This document shows, one piece after another, positions 44,982-53,980 of a stretch of 64,000 bases of DNA. A program made the position numbers and the translations under genes. The notes below the pieces were generated by a model. The model was not told the origin of the DNA, ran no database searches, and saw nothing but the letters and a program-made list of their open reading frames with translations. The stretch comes from Mycobacterium sp. PSTR-4-N (GTDB taxonomy: Bacteria; Actinomycetota; Actinomycetes; Mycobacteriales; Mycobacteriaceae), in the NCBI RefSeq assembly GCF_022348085.1, contig NZ_JAKRFN010000017.1, positions 1 through 64,000 on the forward strand. Reading direction: 5' to 3'. Position 1 is the first letter of the stretch, and each line of letters begins with the position of its first letter.

Positions 44982-46496
44982 GTGACCGCAGGAACACCTG
45001 ATGCGCCCGATCAGATCCCGCACCGTCGACTGCCGTTCTGGGTCGCGCTCGCGTTGTCCGTCGCACTGGTCGGTCCGACCCTGGCCATGTCCGGCAACGG
45101 GCAGGGGCTGATCGGGACCGTCGGCAAGTCGATCCCGCTGGTGTTCCTCATCGGACTGGTCGGCGTCTCGCTGGTCGGCTACAGCTTCGTGCGCCTCACC
45201 CGGCACCTGAACCATGCGGGGTCCGCCTATGGATTGGTGGGCGGCACCATCGGACCGCGCACCGGATTCTTCTCCGGGTTCGCGATGCTGGGTGCCTACT
45301 GGGGATTCTCGATCGGGACGCTCGCGCTGACCGCTGCCTTCGTGAACTCGTTCATCGCCGCACTGCAGCCCGGCACCGACGATCCCTACCAGGTGCCCTG
45401 GCTGGTGATCGTGGTCATCGGCGCTGTCATCTCGTTCCTGTTGTCCGGCCGTGACATTCAGCTGCTCGCCAAGATCCTGCTGGCCATCGAGGGCATCGGC
45501 ATCCTGGCGATGGTCGTGCTCGTGGTCGCCATCTTCGCCCAGGGTGGTGCGCCCAGCACGGGAATCGACTTCTCGGTGTTCTCCTTCTCCGGTGGCGACG
45601 TCTCCGGTTCCGCGGTGCTCGCGGGCGTGGTGGCCGCGTTCCTGTCCTGGGCAGGCTTCGAGGCGTGTGCTTCCATGGGTGAGGAGACCGACGACCCGAA
45701 ACGCAACATCCCCCGCGCTCTGGCCGGGACTCTGATCCTCACCGGTGTCCTCTTCGTCGTGGTGATGTTCGCCCAGGTCGTCGGATTCGGGACCGATGCG
45801 GCAGGTTTGGAAGCCTTCCAAAGTTCGGGTAACACCCTCGGCGATCTCGGCGGGACCTACATCGGCCAGTGGTTCTCGCTGGTCATCATCTTCACCGCGA
45901 TCGTCTCAGCGTTCGGCTGCCACCTCGCCACCTCGGCGACCTCGGGCCGGATGCTGTACGCCTTCGGACGCGATGGCTTCGGTCCGAAAGCGCTGGCGCA
46001 CATCCACGCCGACACCGGCGGCCCGCGCCGCGCCACCTGGCTCGTCGTCGTCGTCGCCCTCGTCGTCGACCTGATCTGCGGGGCCACCGGCTGGCCCGAC
46101 ATGGGCACCGGAAACGACGCGATCGACGCCTACTTCCTGTTCGCCGTCGCCGGGTCGGTGTGCCTGATGGTGTGTTATCTGCTCGTCGAGATCGCCGCCG
46201 CGTACTTCGTCGGCGCGCCGAAATTCATGTCCGTGCACAACGGGGCGGGCAAGATCGCGGGACTGGTCCTGCCGCTGCTCGGCGCGGTGGTCATCGTCAC
46301 GGTGCTGTGGTTCAACGTCAAAGACGCCGAGAGTTGGTCGGCCGCACCGATGCTCGGCCTGTACTGGTGTGCCCTCGGTCTCGTCATCGCGATCGCCCTC
46401 TCGGGAATCGCGAAGCGCGTCGGTGAATCGCTGGCCCTGGAACTGGACCGCGAATCGGATGCGACGCCCACCGCTGACCCGACCCGATCGGCGTGA
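44982..46496 (+). CDS. APC-family amino acid/amine permease
   Basis: 504 residues with about 12 membrane helices. APC features include ALALSVALVGPTLAMSGNGQGL at helix 1 and SWAGFEACASMGEETDDPKRNIPRALAGTLI at helix 6 to 7. GTG 44982 follows AAGGAGA; upstream open codons lie within the ligase gene. Imports the substrate of the ligase, presumably an amine or amino acid. Its stop overlaps the aminotransferase start (GTGA). Confidence 0.88.
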   Translation: MTAGTPDAPDQIPHRRLPFWVALALSVALVGPTLAMSGNGQGLIGTVGKSIPLVFLIGLVGVSLVGYSFVRLTRHLNHAGSAYGLVGGTIGPRTGFFSGFAMLGAYWGFSIGTLALTAAFVNSFIAALQPGTDDPYQVPWLVIVVIGAVISFLLSGRDIQLLAKILLAIEGIGILAMVVLVVAIFAQGGAPSTGIDFSVFSFSGGDVSGSAVLAGVVAAFLSWAGFEACASMGEETDDPKRNIPRALAGTLILTGVLFVVVMFAQVVGFGTDAAGLEAFQSSGNTLGDLGGTYIGQWFSLVIIFTAIVSAFGCHLATSATSGRMLYAFGRDGFGPKALAHIHADTGGPRRATWLVVVVALVVDLICGATGWPDMGTGNDAIDAYFLFAVAGSVCLMVCYLLVEIAAAYFVGAPKFMSVHNGAGKIAGLVLPLLGAVVIVTVLWFNVKDAESWSAAPMLGLYWCALGLVIAIALSGIAKRVGESLALELDRESDATPTADPTRSA

Positions 46497-47797
46497 GTAC
46501 TCTCTACGCCCGCGACGAGGTCATCGCCGGTATCGAGAAACTGCGCTTCTTCCCCTTGGAAGTGGAGTCGGGGCACGGCTGCACGCTCGTCACCCCCGAC
46601 GGTCGCGAACTGCTGGATCTGTCCGCCACGTGGACGGCGTCTGGACTCGGACACGGCCATCCCGCCGTCGTCGAGGCGGTCAGCCGCGCCATCCGCAGCG
46701 CACCCGGCTCCGGCGGACTCTCAGCGGTGCACCCCGACTCCGTCGGCCTGGCCGAGGATCTGCTCGCGCTGGTGCCCGGCACCGGCGAGCGACGGGTTTA
46801 CCTCGGCCATGCCGGTTCCGACGCCAACGACGTCGCGTTGCGTGCGTGCCGGCACGCCAGCGGGCGGCCCACCGTGATGGCGTTCGAGCACAGCTACCAC
46901 GGCGGTGTCGGGGTGGCGATGGGCGTGTCCGGTGTGCATGTCGATGGCGGTGTACCCGCCGATCCGGATGCGGTTTTCCTGCCCTACCCCAATCCGTTCC
47001 GGCCCAGCCCGCAGGGAATTGATACCGATGTAGCACAATGCCTTTCGCTCGCCGAGCAGCACCTCGCTGGCGGCCGCGTGGCCTGCCTCATCGTCGAACC
47101 GATCCTTTCCGACGGCGGACTGGTCGTGCCGCCCGACGGCTTCCTCGCCCAGCTGCATCAGCTCTGTCAGCGCCATGACGTCCCCCTGATCTGCGACGAA
47201 GTCAAGATGGGGCTCGGAAGGCCGGGCACTCTGCACGCGTTCGAGCACGACGGCGTCGTGCCCGACATCGTCACCTTCGGCAAGGTGCTCGGCGGCGGCC
47301 TGCCGCTGTCGGCCGCGGTCGGGCCGGCCGCGATCCTGGACCAGCCCCCGGCCGCCGCGCTGCTGACCACCGCGGGCAACCCGGTGTGCACGGCAGCAGG
47401 ACGCGCTGTACTGAAGACGGTGGTGGAGGAAGGACTGATCGACAACGCCGCGACGGTGGGAGCCGTACTGGCCGAGGCCCTGCGCGCGCTGTCGAGCACT
47501 GCGGGCGGAGACCGCATCGGCGACGTGCGCGGACGGGGGTTGGCGATCGGGCTCGAACTCGTCGACCCCGCCAGCGGTGACCGTGATCCCCGCTTGGCCG
47601 CCGCGGTGGTCTACCGTGCCTGGGAGCTGGGTGCGGTCGTCTACTACGTCGGCGGCAACGTCCTGGAGATCACCCCGCCGCTGGTGCTCACCGAGGCACA
47701 GGCGGCAACGGCGGCGGACATCCTCGGGACAGCCATCGCGGATGCGGCTGCAGGAAAGGTCGACGCCGAGGAGGTCGCGAAGTATGCCGGGTGGTGA
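46493..47797 (+). CDS. Class III aminotransferase (omega-amino acid/amine type)
   Basis: 434 residues. GHAGSDANDVALRACRHASGRPTVMAFEHSYHGG, CLIVEPILSDGGLVVPP, CDEVKMGLGRPG and TFGKVLGGGLPLSA (PLP Lys264) are the class III set. Transfers the amino group of an amine or of its gamma-glutamyl derivative to a keto acid. GTG overlaps the permease TGA. Within this operon it would act after the ligase, in place of the oxidase used in the Puu pathway; order is inferred. Confidence 0.87.
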   Translation: MSTLYARDEVIAGIEKLRFFPLEVESGHGCTLVTPDGRELLDLSATWTASGLGHGHPAVVEAVSRAIRSAPGSGGLSAVHPDSVGLAEDLLALVPGTGERRVYLGHAGSDANDVALRACRHASGRPTVMAFEHSYHGGVGVAMGVSGVHVDGGVPADPDAVFLPYPNPFRPSPQGIDTDVAQCLSLAEQHLAGGRVACLIVEPILSDGGLVVPPDGFLAQLHQLCQRHDVPLICDEVKMGLGRPGTLHAFEHDGVVPDIVTFGKVLGGGLPLSAAVGPAAILDQPPAAALLTTAGNPVCTAAGRAVLKTVVEEGLIDNAATVGAVLAEALRALSSTAGGDRIGDVRGRGLAIGLELVDPASGDRDPRLAAAVVYRAWELGAVVYYVGGNVLEITPPLVLTEAQAATAADILGTAIADAAAGKVDAEEVAKYAGW

Positions 47798-48959
47798 GCT
47801 GGATGACGTGTTCGGCGGAGTCGAGGATTCGGTGCCGGACGGCCTGGCCGAGCATCTGCGCACCGTGCCGCTGGTCGACCACCACGTGCACGGCACCTTC
47901 AACGAAGACATCGACCGGGCCACCTTCGAATTCTCGATCAACGAGGGGTCCAACGACCCGGTGCCGTCGTGGATGACGAACTTCGATACGCCCCTCGGGC
48001 TGTCGATACGACGTTGGTGCGCACCACTTCTCGATCTCCCCGTCCACGTCGACGGAGAGACCTACTGGAAGCGGCGGTGCGAGTTCCGCGCCGACGAGCT
48101 GGCCACGACGATGCTGCGCGCCGCCGGCGTCGCGCACTGGATCGTCGACACCGGTTTCAAAGGCGACCAGATCACCACGCATCAACGGCTCGGCAAGCTC
48201 GCAGCGGGACGCTCCTCCGAGATCGTCCGGCTGGAGCGGGTTGCCGAGGACCTCCTGGAGGGCGGCACCTCGGCGCAGGACTTCCCCGACGCGATGCGGA
48301 CGGCGCTTGCGACCGCAGCGGCCGACCCGACCGTGGTGGGCACGAAAACGATCGTGGCCTATCGCACCGGATTCGACATCGACTGGACCCGGCCGACCGA
48401 CGCCGACGTCGTCGACCATGCGGGAGCGCTGGCAGCGCGCCCAGGGTCGGCCCGCGTCGACGATCCGGTCCTGATCTCGTTCGGCGTGCACGAGGCCGCC
48501 GCGCACGGGTTGCCCATCCAGGTGCATGTCGGCTTCGGTGATCGTGATCTCGACCTGCACCGGTGCGACCCGCTGCTGTTGCTGCCGCTGCTGCGGATCA
48601 TGCCGGCCGTGCCGGTGCTGCTGCTGCACTGCTACCCGTTCCATCGCCAAGCCGGTTATCTGGCACAGGCTTTCGATCACGTGAACTTCGACGTGGGACT
48701 GTCGATCAATTATCTGGGCCCGCGGTCGGTCGGTCTGGTCGCCGAGGCGATGGAGGTCGCCCCCTTCGCCAAACAGCTCTACTCCTCGGACGCATTCGGT
48801 CCCCCGGAGCTGCACGTGCTGGGCTCGGTGCTGTGGCGGCGCGCCATGGGTGTGGTGCTGGGCGACTGGCTCCGGTCCGGTGACTGTGCCGAGTCCGATG
48901 CGATCCGCATCGTCGACATGATCGGTACGGCGAACGCGCAGCGCGTCTATGGGCTCTGA
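47784..48959 (+). CDS. FluG-type amidohydrolase (N-terminal half of FluG/NodGS)
   Basis: 391 residues of the amidohydrolase-2 fold: VDHHVHGTF gives the first metal His pair, IQVHVGFGD, LLLHCYPFHR, and YSSDAFGPPE the terminal Asp. In fungi and plants this domain is fused to a GS-like domain (FluG/NodGS); here the two are separate genes three apart in one operon, supporting joint function. ATG 47784 overlaps the aminotransferase gene by 14 bp and follows GAGGAGG. Hydrolysis of a gamma-glutamyl amide is a reasonable guess; not proven. Confidence 0.8.
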   Translation: MPGGELDDVFGGVEDSVPDGLAEHLRTVPLVDHHVHGTFNEDIDRATFEFSINEGSNDPVPSWMTNFDTPLGLSIRRWCAPLLDLPVHVDGETYWKRRCEFRADELATTMLRAAGVAHWIVDTGFKGDQITTHQRLGKLAAGRSSEIVRLERVAEDLLEGGTSAQDFPDAMRTALATAAADPTVVGTKTIVAYRTGFDIDWTRPTDADVVDHAGALAARPGSARVDDPVLISFGVHEAAAHGLPIQVHVGFGDRDLDLHRCDPLLLLPLLRIMPAVPVLLLHCYPFHRQAGYLAQAFDHVNFDVGLSINYLGPRSVGLVAEAMEVAPFAKQLYSSDAFGPPELHVLGSVLWRRAMGVVLGDWLRSGDCAESDAIRIVDMIGTANAQRVYGL

Positions 48960-50403
48960 CCACAGCCGTGCGCCGCTGCTCGACGCGTTGCGCGCGTTCG
49001 TCGAGCGGGACCAGGCGCCGTTCTACTCCCCCGGGCACAAGGGCGGCCGCACCTTCGACCCGTGGTTTCGCGCCAACATCGCCGCACTGGATCTGAACAA
49101 CCTGCCCGACACCGACACGCTGCACTGCCCCGAGGGGCCGATCCTCGCGGCCGAGCAACTCATCGCCGACGCGTGGGGTGTGGCACAGAGTTTCGTGATG
49201 GTGCAGGGCTCCACCGGCGGGAACATCGCGGTGGCCCTGGCCGCGCTGCGGCCCGGCGAGCCGGTGCTGGTGGCGCGCAATGCGCACAAATCGGTGCTCG
49301 CCGGACTCGTCCAGGTCGGTGCGCGGCCGATCTGGGTGGAACCCCGTTGGGACGCTGACTTCGGCGTCGCTCACGGGTTGGACGTCGCCGTCGTGGAGAA
49401 GGCGCTCGCCGAGACCGATGCGCGTGCCCTGTGGCTGCTGCACCCGACCTACTACGGCACCACCGGCGACATCGCCGCCCTGGCCGCACTGTGCCAGGAG
49501 CGTGGGGTGCGTCTGCTGGTCGACGGGGCGCACTCCCCGCACTTCGCGTTCCATCCCGAATTGCCCACACCTGCCGAGCGTTCGGGCGCCGCTGCCACGG
49601 TGCACTCGGTGCACAAGATCCTGTCCGGATTGAGTCAGGCTGCGGTGCTACACGTCGACACCAGCCAGCTCGACGAAGCGTCGGTGCGGCGGTCGCTGCA
49701 GCTGATCCAGACGACCAGTCCCCACTTCGCGATCATGGCGTCGATCGATCTGGCGCGCCGGCAGATGATGACCGACGGGCACGCGCTGCTGGAGAGTGCG
49801 CTGAACCGGGCGCGCAGCGCCGCAGAGAAGCTTGCGCTCATCCCGGGACTGACGGTGCTGAGGCCCGAACACCTCGCGGGCGAGGGAACTGGGCTTCACC
49901 AACTGGACGAGACCAAGTTGCTGGTCGGGGTCGGCGGCCTCGACGCCGACGCGCGCGCGATTTCGGCTCGACTCAACGCCGTGCACGGGGTGCAACCCGA
50001 ACTGGCCGGCACCGGACACGTGTTGTGCATCAGCACGATCGGTAACACCGACGACGACTTCGACAGGCTCGCAGCTGGTTTCACCGAGGTCGCCGAGCAC
50101 TTCGGGCAGCGCCGCGGCGAGGCCGCCGATGGGTGGACCACCGACCTGCTCGCCGTGAGGCCCGAGGTGGTGCTCACCCCGCGCGAGGCGTTCTTCGCCG
50201 CCCGAGCTCCCGTCGCACTGGCCGATGCTGTCGGCCGCATCGCCGCCGAGGCCATCACGCCGTACCCGCCAGGTATTCCGCTGGTGATGCCCGGTGAACG
50301 GCTCAGCGGCGAGGTCATCGCCCTGTTGAGTGCGCTGCGCGCGGCAGGCAATCCGATCAGCGCGTCGGACCCGACGCTGGATTTCGTCACGACGGTGCGC
50401 TGA
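48949..50403 (+). CDS. Orn/Lys/Arg decarboxylase-family PLP enzyme
   Basis: 484 residues, the shorter actinobacterial/Gram-positive type. FYSPGHKGG, VQGSTGGNIAVALAALRPGEPVLVARNAHKSV, LLHPTYYGTTGD, LVDGAHSPHFAFHPELP and HSVHKILSG (PLP Lys223) are diagnostic. Decarboxylates a basic amino acid to a diamine or agmatine. ATG 48949 overlaps the amidohydrolase stop by 11 bp. As last gene of the operon it could make the amine that the ligase uses, linking amino acid breakdown to amine use; direction is inferred. Confidence 0.87.
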   Translation: MGSDHSRAPLLDALRAFVERDQAPFYSPGHKGGRTFDPWFRANIAALDLNNLPDTDTLHCPEGPILAAEQLIADAWGVAQSFVMVQGSTGGNIAVALAALRPGEPVLVARNAHKSVLAGLVQVGARPIWVEPRWDADFGVAHGLDVAVVEKALAETDARALWLLHPTYYGTTGDIAALAALCQERGVRLLVDGAHSPHFAFHPELPTPAERSGAAATVHSVHKILSGLSQAAVLHVDTSQLDEASVRRSLQLIQTTSPHFAIMASIDLARRQMMTDGHALLESALNRARSAAEKLALIPGLTVLRPEHLAGEGTGLHQLDETKLLVGVGGLDADARAISARLNAVHGVQPELAGTGHVLCISTIGNTDDDFDRLAAGFTEVAEHFGQRRGEAADGWTTDLLAVRPEVVLTPREAFFAARAPVALADAVGRIAAEAITPYPPGIPLVMPGERLSGEVIALLSALRAAGNPISASDPTLDFVTTVR

Positions 50404-50483
50404 CTGATCCGCGCCGTGTTCGACAAGCTCTGCACAGCAGCGCTTTTCGCGGTTGCAACGGCGGCCGTTGGCCGCGGTACGGA

Positions 50484-50921
50484 TCAGCCGCCGCCAAGCT
50501 TCTCGGCGAGCATCACGATGATGCCGCTGGGGCCTCGGACATACGTCAGCTTGTAGATGTCCTGGTAGTTCGCGACGCCACGAAGGGGATGGCACCCGTG
50601 GCGGGCGGCGATGGCCAGCGCTTCGTCGAGGTCGTCGACGGAGAACGCCACACGGTGCATCCCGATCTCGTTGGGGCGTGTCGGCTCGGTCTCGATGGCG
50701 GCCGGATGGAGGTATTCGAAGAGTTCCAGTTGACCGTGTCCGTCCGGTGTCTGCAGCATCGCGATCTTCGCGTGATTGCCGTCGAGACCGACAGCGGTGT
50801 CGGTCCACTCTCCGCTGACGACGTCTCGGCCCACGACGCTGAGCCCCAGATCGGTGAAGAAGGCGATCGCCGCATCAAGGTCCGACACTGCGATGCCGAC
50901 GTTCTCCAATCGGATCGTCAT
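50484..50921 (-). CDS. VOC family protein
   Basis: 145 residues: IRLENVGIAVSDLDAAIAFFTDLGLSVVGRD at the start with the metal His-type position substituted by Val-Ala, and HRVAFSVDDLDEAL then YVRGPSGIIVMLAEKL at the end, with Glu as last ligand. Two babbab units as in glyoxalase-like dioxygenases. ATG 50921 overlaps the stop of the upstream RibD-like gene (ATGA), so they form an operon. Function unknown. Confidence 0.82.
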   Translation of the reverse strand: MTIRLENVGIAVSDLDAAIAFFTDLGLSVVGRDVVSGEWTDTAVGLDGNHAKIAMLQTPDGHGQLELFEYLHPAAIETEPTRPNEIGMHRVAFSVDDLDEALAIAARHGCHPLRGVANYQDIYKLTYVRGPSGIIVMLAEKLGGG

Positions 50922-51568
50922 GGTCGGACCATACCGAACCGAAGGTGCGCCACCCCTGGCGCTTCGAGCACCCGCTCGAGCCGCAGTCCGGGACGGTCGG
51001 GCCCGAAGCCGTCGAAAAGTCGTTCGCCCGAGCCGAGAAACACCGGGCTGAGCTGGATGTCGATCTCGTCGACCAGACCGGCGGCGATCGCCTGCCGTGC
51101 GCACGATGCACCCCCGGCGATCGAGATCGCCCGATCGCCGGCCGCCGCTTCGGCTCGCGTGTAGGCGGTCTCGATGCCGTCGGTGACGAAATGGAACGTG
51201 GTGCCGCCCTCCATCTCGATGGGATCGTGCGCGTGATGCGTCAGCACGAACACCGGGCAGTGGTACGGCGGGTCCTCTCCCCACCACCCCCGCCATCCGG
51301 AGTCTCCCCAGGGCCCGCGGATCGGGCCGAACATGTTGCGGCCCATGATGACCGCGCCCATGCCGTCCATCATGTCGGACACCACCTGCCGATTCACGGG
51401 ATGGTCTTTCTCCGGTCCGAGATGCCACGCGTGCAGCCGCTCACCGCCGATCCCGAGCGGATGGTCACGATCCTGATGCGGACCCGCGACGAACCCGTCG
51501 GCAGACATGGACATCGAGAGATGAGTTCGAGGCACAGCCCCTCCGATCGACGTGCGGACAATCGTCAT
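50918..51568 (-). CDS. RibD C-terminal/dihydrofolate reductase-like protein
   Basis: 216 residues of the DHFR-like fold: LSMSMSADGFVAGP, AVIMGRNMFGPIRGPWGDSGWRGWW, CPVFVLTHHAHDPIEMEGGTTFHFV and SIAGGASCARQAIAAGLVDEIDIQLSPVFLGSGERLF. This YyaP/RibD_C group binds NADPH and its physiological role is mostly unknown. ATG 51568 gives an 18-residue lead before the first strand; a shorter GTG start is possible. Followed directly by the VOC gene. Confidence 0.82.
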   Translation of the reverse strand: MTIVRTSIGGAVPRTHLSMSMSADGFVAGPHQDRDHPLGIGGERLHAWHLGPEKDHPVNRQVVSDMMDGMGAVIMGRNMFGPIRGPWGDSGWRGWWGEDPPYHCPVFVLTHHAHDPIEMEGGTTFHFVTDGIETAYTRAEAAAGDRAISIAGGASCARQAIAAGLVDEIDIQLSPVFLGSGERLFDGFGPDRPGLRLERVLEAPGVAHLRFGMVRP

Positions 51569-51606
51569 GCTGACCGGCCGGGCGGGCAGAACTCATCGCC
51601 ACCGCT

Positions 51607-52656
51607 TCACACGACGCTCAGCGCCAGAGCCGCGATCAATCCGGCGGCGACGACGACCGTGCTGATCACCATCGTTGCCCGGCTCCCGAATGTCCGGGCC
51701 ACCATGGCGATACCGGGCAGGCTGACGGCGGGCAGCGTGATCAGCAGCGCGCCGAGCACTCCCGACGAGACGCCGAGAAGCGCCAGGCCCTGCAGAATCG
51801 GGATCTCCCCTGCGGTCGGTATCACCATGAGCGTGCCGACGATCGCCGCGACGACGACGATCAGCAAGCTTCGATGATCCGGATCGACGATCGTCAGCAG
51901 CCAGCCGCGGAAGGCGCCGACCGCCAACACCATCACGAAATACTCGGGAACCAACACGACGCAGAGCCGCACGAGCGCGGCCGCAAACCGGACAGCTGCC
52001 GGCGTGCTCTCCGAGGCCTCTCGAGTCACATCAGGATCGGGCGTCAACGCCGGCTCCGCCCTTCGCGGCGCCAGCCTCGCCACCAGCACCGCCGCGCCGA
52101 GCACCGCGGCGGCACCGACCACCAGACGCGTCAGCGTCCACTGCCAGGGCGCGACGAGGGCGAGGAACACCAGTACGGCCGGGTTGAGCAACGGATTGCC
52201 CAACCAGTAGGCCACCGCAGCCCCCTGATCGACGCCGTTGCGGCGCAACGTGACAGTGACCGGAGCCGCACAACACGTACACATCATCGACGGCATTCCG
52301 GCCGCGGCCCCTGCGGCCGCACTCGACACCGGGTGCCGCCGGTTCAGCATGGCCGGCAGCCACGAGCGCGGAAGGAAAGCCTGCACACATGCGCTGAGCA
52401 GGAGCGCGACCACCAGTGCGGGCCAGATCGCGCCGACGTAGGCGGTGAAGAACGATGTCGCCGCATGCCAACTCGGCGCGTCAGCGGCCGTCACCCCACC
52501 GGTGTGCAAGATGTCCGAGCCGGACCACTGCCCCGTGCGCGCCGCGTGCAGCGCCTTGCCGATGTAGGGCATCCATTTCGCCCACATCAGACCTGCCACG
52601 GCCACGAGCACGGTCACCGCGGCCCCGATGACCGTCGCGCGTCGAGACGTCAGCAT
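51607..52656 (-). CDS. YraQ/ArsP-like permease (DUF318)
   Basis: 349 residues with about eight to ten membrane helices. The central motif GMPSMMCTCCAAPVTVTLRRNG holds a Cys-Thr-Cys-Cys cluster at the point where ArsP-type permeases have functional cysteines, and the second half repeats the topology (LMVIPTAGEIPILQGLALLGV). Export of an organometal or soft metal species is possible, but no ArsR, ArsC or mercury gene is near. ATG 52656; divergent from the lycopene cyclase. Confidence 0.8.
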   Translation of the reverse strand: MLTSRRATVIGAAVTVLVAVAGLMWAKWMPYIGKALHAARTGQWSGSDILHTGGVTAADAPSWHAATSFFTAYVGAIWPALVVALLLSACVQAFLPRSWLPAMLNRRHPVSSAAAGAAAGMPSMMCTCCAAPVTVTLRRNGVDQGAAVAYWLGNPLLNPAVLVFLALVAPWQWTLTRLVVGAAAVLGAAVLVARLAPRRAEPALTPDPDVTREASESTPAAVRFAAALVRLCVVLVPEYFVMVLAVGAFRGWLLTIVDPDHRSLLIVVVAAIVGTLMVIPTAGEIPILQGLALLGVSSGVLGALLITLPAVSLPGIAMVARTFGSRATMVISTVVVAAGLIAALALSVV

Positions 52657-52789
52657 GTGTCAACAGATAGTCGACCAGGTTCCACCCTCGCCACGCGGGG
52701 TGGCGACGCCATTCGGGCAACCGGGAATTCCCCGACGCGTCAGTGGTTGCGGCTGACAGCATGGTGGCCGGACCGGCACGATAGGACCA

Positions 52790-53974
52790 ATGGACGTGTG
52801 CGTGGTCGGGGCCGGCCCGGCAGGAGCGGCGTTGGCCGGGGCGTGTCAGCGCCTGGGACTGACCACTGCACTGGTCGACGTGGCCCCCGATCGGCCGTGG
52901 ACCGCGACCTACGGGATGTGGACCCCGGAGCTGCCGCCCGAGTTGCCGGCGGCCGTCGTCGCCGCCCGAGCGGCCGGCAGGGTGGTTGCGCTGACCGACC
53001 GGCTTCTGGGCTGGGAGTACGCGGTGCTCGACGTGCCCAACCTCCAGGCCCACCTGTCCGACGGGCTGACCGGAGTGCGCGTGCATTCCGGTCGCGTCGT
53101 CGGGTCTCCGCAACCGGGCGTCGTGGCACTGGCCGACGGAACCGAGATCCGGGCCTCGGTCATCGTCGATGCCGGCGGGCAGGCGCGGCCACTGAACAGG
53201 CGGCGCAATGGCCGAGAGCGTGCCGCCCAGACCGCTTACGGGGTGTTCCTCGACGAGGAGACGGCCGCACCGCTGATCGCCCCGGGTGAAGCACTGTTCA
53301 TGGACTGGCGCCAGGAGCACGGCGAAGACGGCTGGCCCACGTTCCTCTACGTCATCCCGCTGGGTGCGGGCCGTGTGCTGGTCGAGGAGACATCGTTGGC
53401 ACGCCGGCCCGGCCTGCCGCTGCCCACGCTGCACCGCCGGCTCTGCGCCCGGCTCGCCCGTTACGGCATCACGCCACCCGCCGACGCTCCGGTGGAGCGG
53501 GTGGCATTCACCGTGGACCATCCCCGACACCGCGCCTCCGGCGTCCTGGGGTTCGGTGCCGCCGCACCGTTGATCCACCCGGCGACCGGTTTCAGCCTGG
53601 CTACGTCGTTGCGCCTCGCCCCACAGGTGGCCGCGGCGGTGGCGACCCACCTGCCGCGCGGACCCGAGCACGCGATCACTGCGGCCCACGACGCGGTGTG
53701 GCCGCGTAGCGCCCGGGTGGTGCACCACCTGCGCCGCGTCGGGTTGGAAGCCCTGTTGCGCATGCCGCCCGCCGACGTGCCCGCGTTTTTCGAGCAGTTC
53801 TTCGAGCTCCCCGAACGGCACCGATGGACCTACCTGACCGCGCGCGACGACGTCGCCGGCAACGTCGCCGCGCTGACCCATCTGTTCCGGGCGTCCAATC
53901 GACGACTGCGCGGCCATCTCGTCAGGCCCGCATTGCTTCCCCCGTTGCCGAGCAACGAGCGCGTCCTCAACTAG
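52790..53974 (+). CDS. Lycopene beta-cyclase (CrtL/CrtY-type FAD enzyme)
   Basis: 394 residues. VCVVGAGPAGAALAGACQRLG binds the dinucleotide; FMDWRQEH is the conserved cyclase motif (FLDWR in plants), and PLIHPATGFSLATSLRLAP is the C-terminal signature. Cyclises one or both ends of lycopene to gamma- or beta-carotene. Mycobacteria often use heterodimeric CrtYc/CrtYd instead, so the monomeric type is worth noting. ATG 52790. The rest of the carotenoid genes start 3.2 kb further on, past unrelated genes. Confidence 0.87.
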   Translation: MDVCVVGAGPAGAALAGACQRLGLTTALVDVAPDRPWTATYGMWTPELPPELPAAVVAARAAGRVVALTDRLLGWEYAVLDVPNLQAHLSDGLTGVRVHSGRVVGSPQPGVVALADGTEIRASVIVDAGGQARPLNRRRNGRERAAQTAYGVFLDEETAAPLIAPGEALFMDWRQEHGEDGWPTFLYVIPLGAGRVLVEETSLARRPGLPLPTLHRRLCARLARYGITPPADAPVERVAFTVDHPRHRASGVLGFGAAAPLIHPATGFSLATSLRLAPQVAAAVATHLPRGPEHAITAAHDAVWPRSARVVHHLRRVGLEALLRMPPADVPAFFEQFFELPERHRWTYLTARDDVAGNVAALTHLFRASNRRLRGHLVRPALLPPLPSNERVLN

Positions 53975-53980
53975 AGACAC

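Noticed and set aside
52481..53980. A 499-codon minus-strand frame antisense to the lycopene cyclase
   Set aside because: The cyclase frame carries FAD and FMDWR motifs; the antisense frame has no homology-like pattern.
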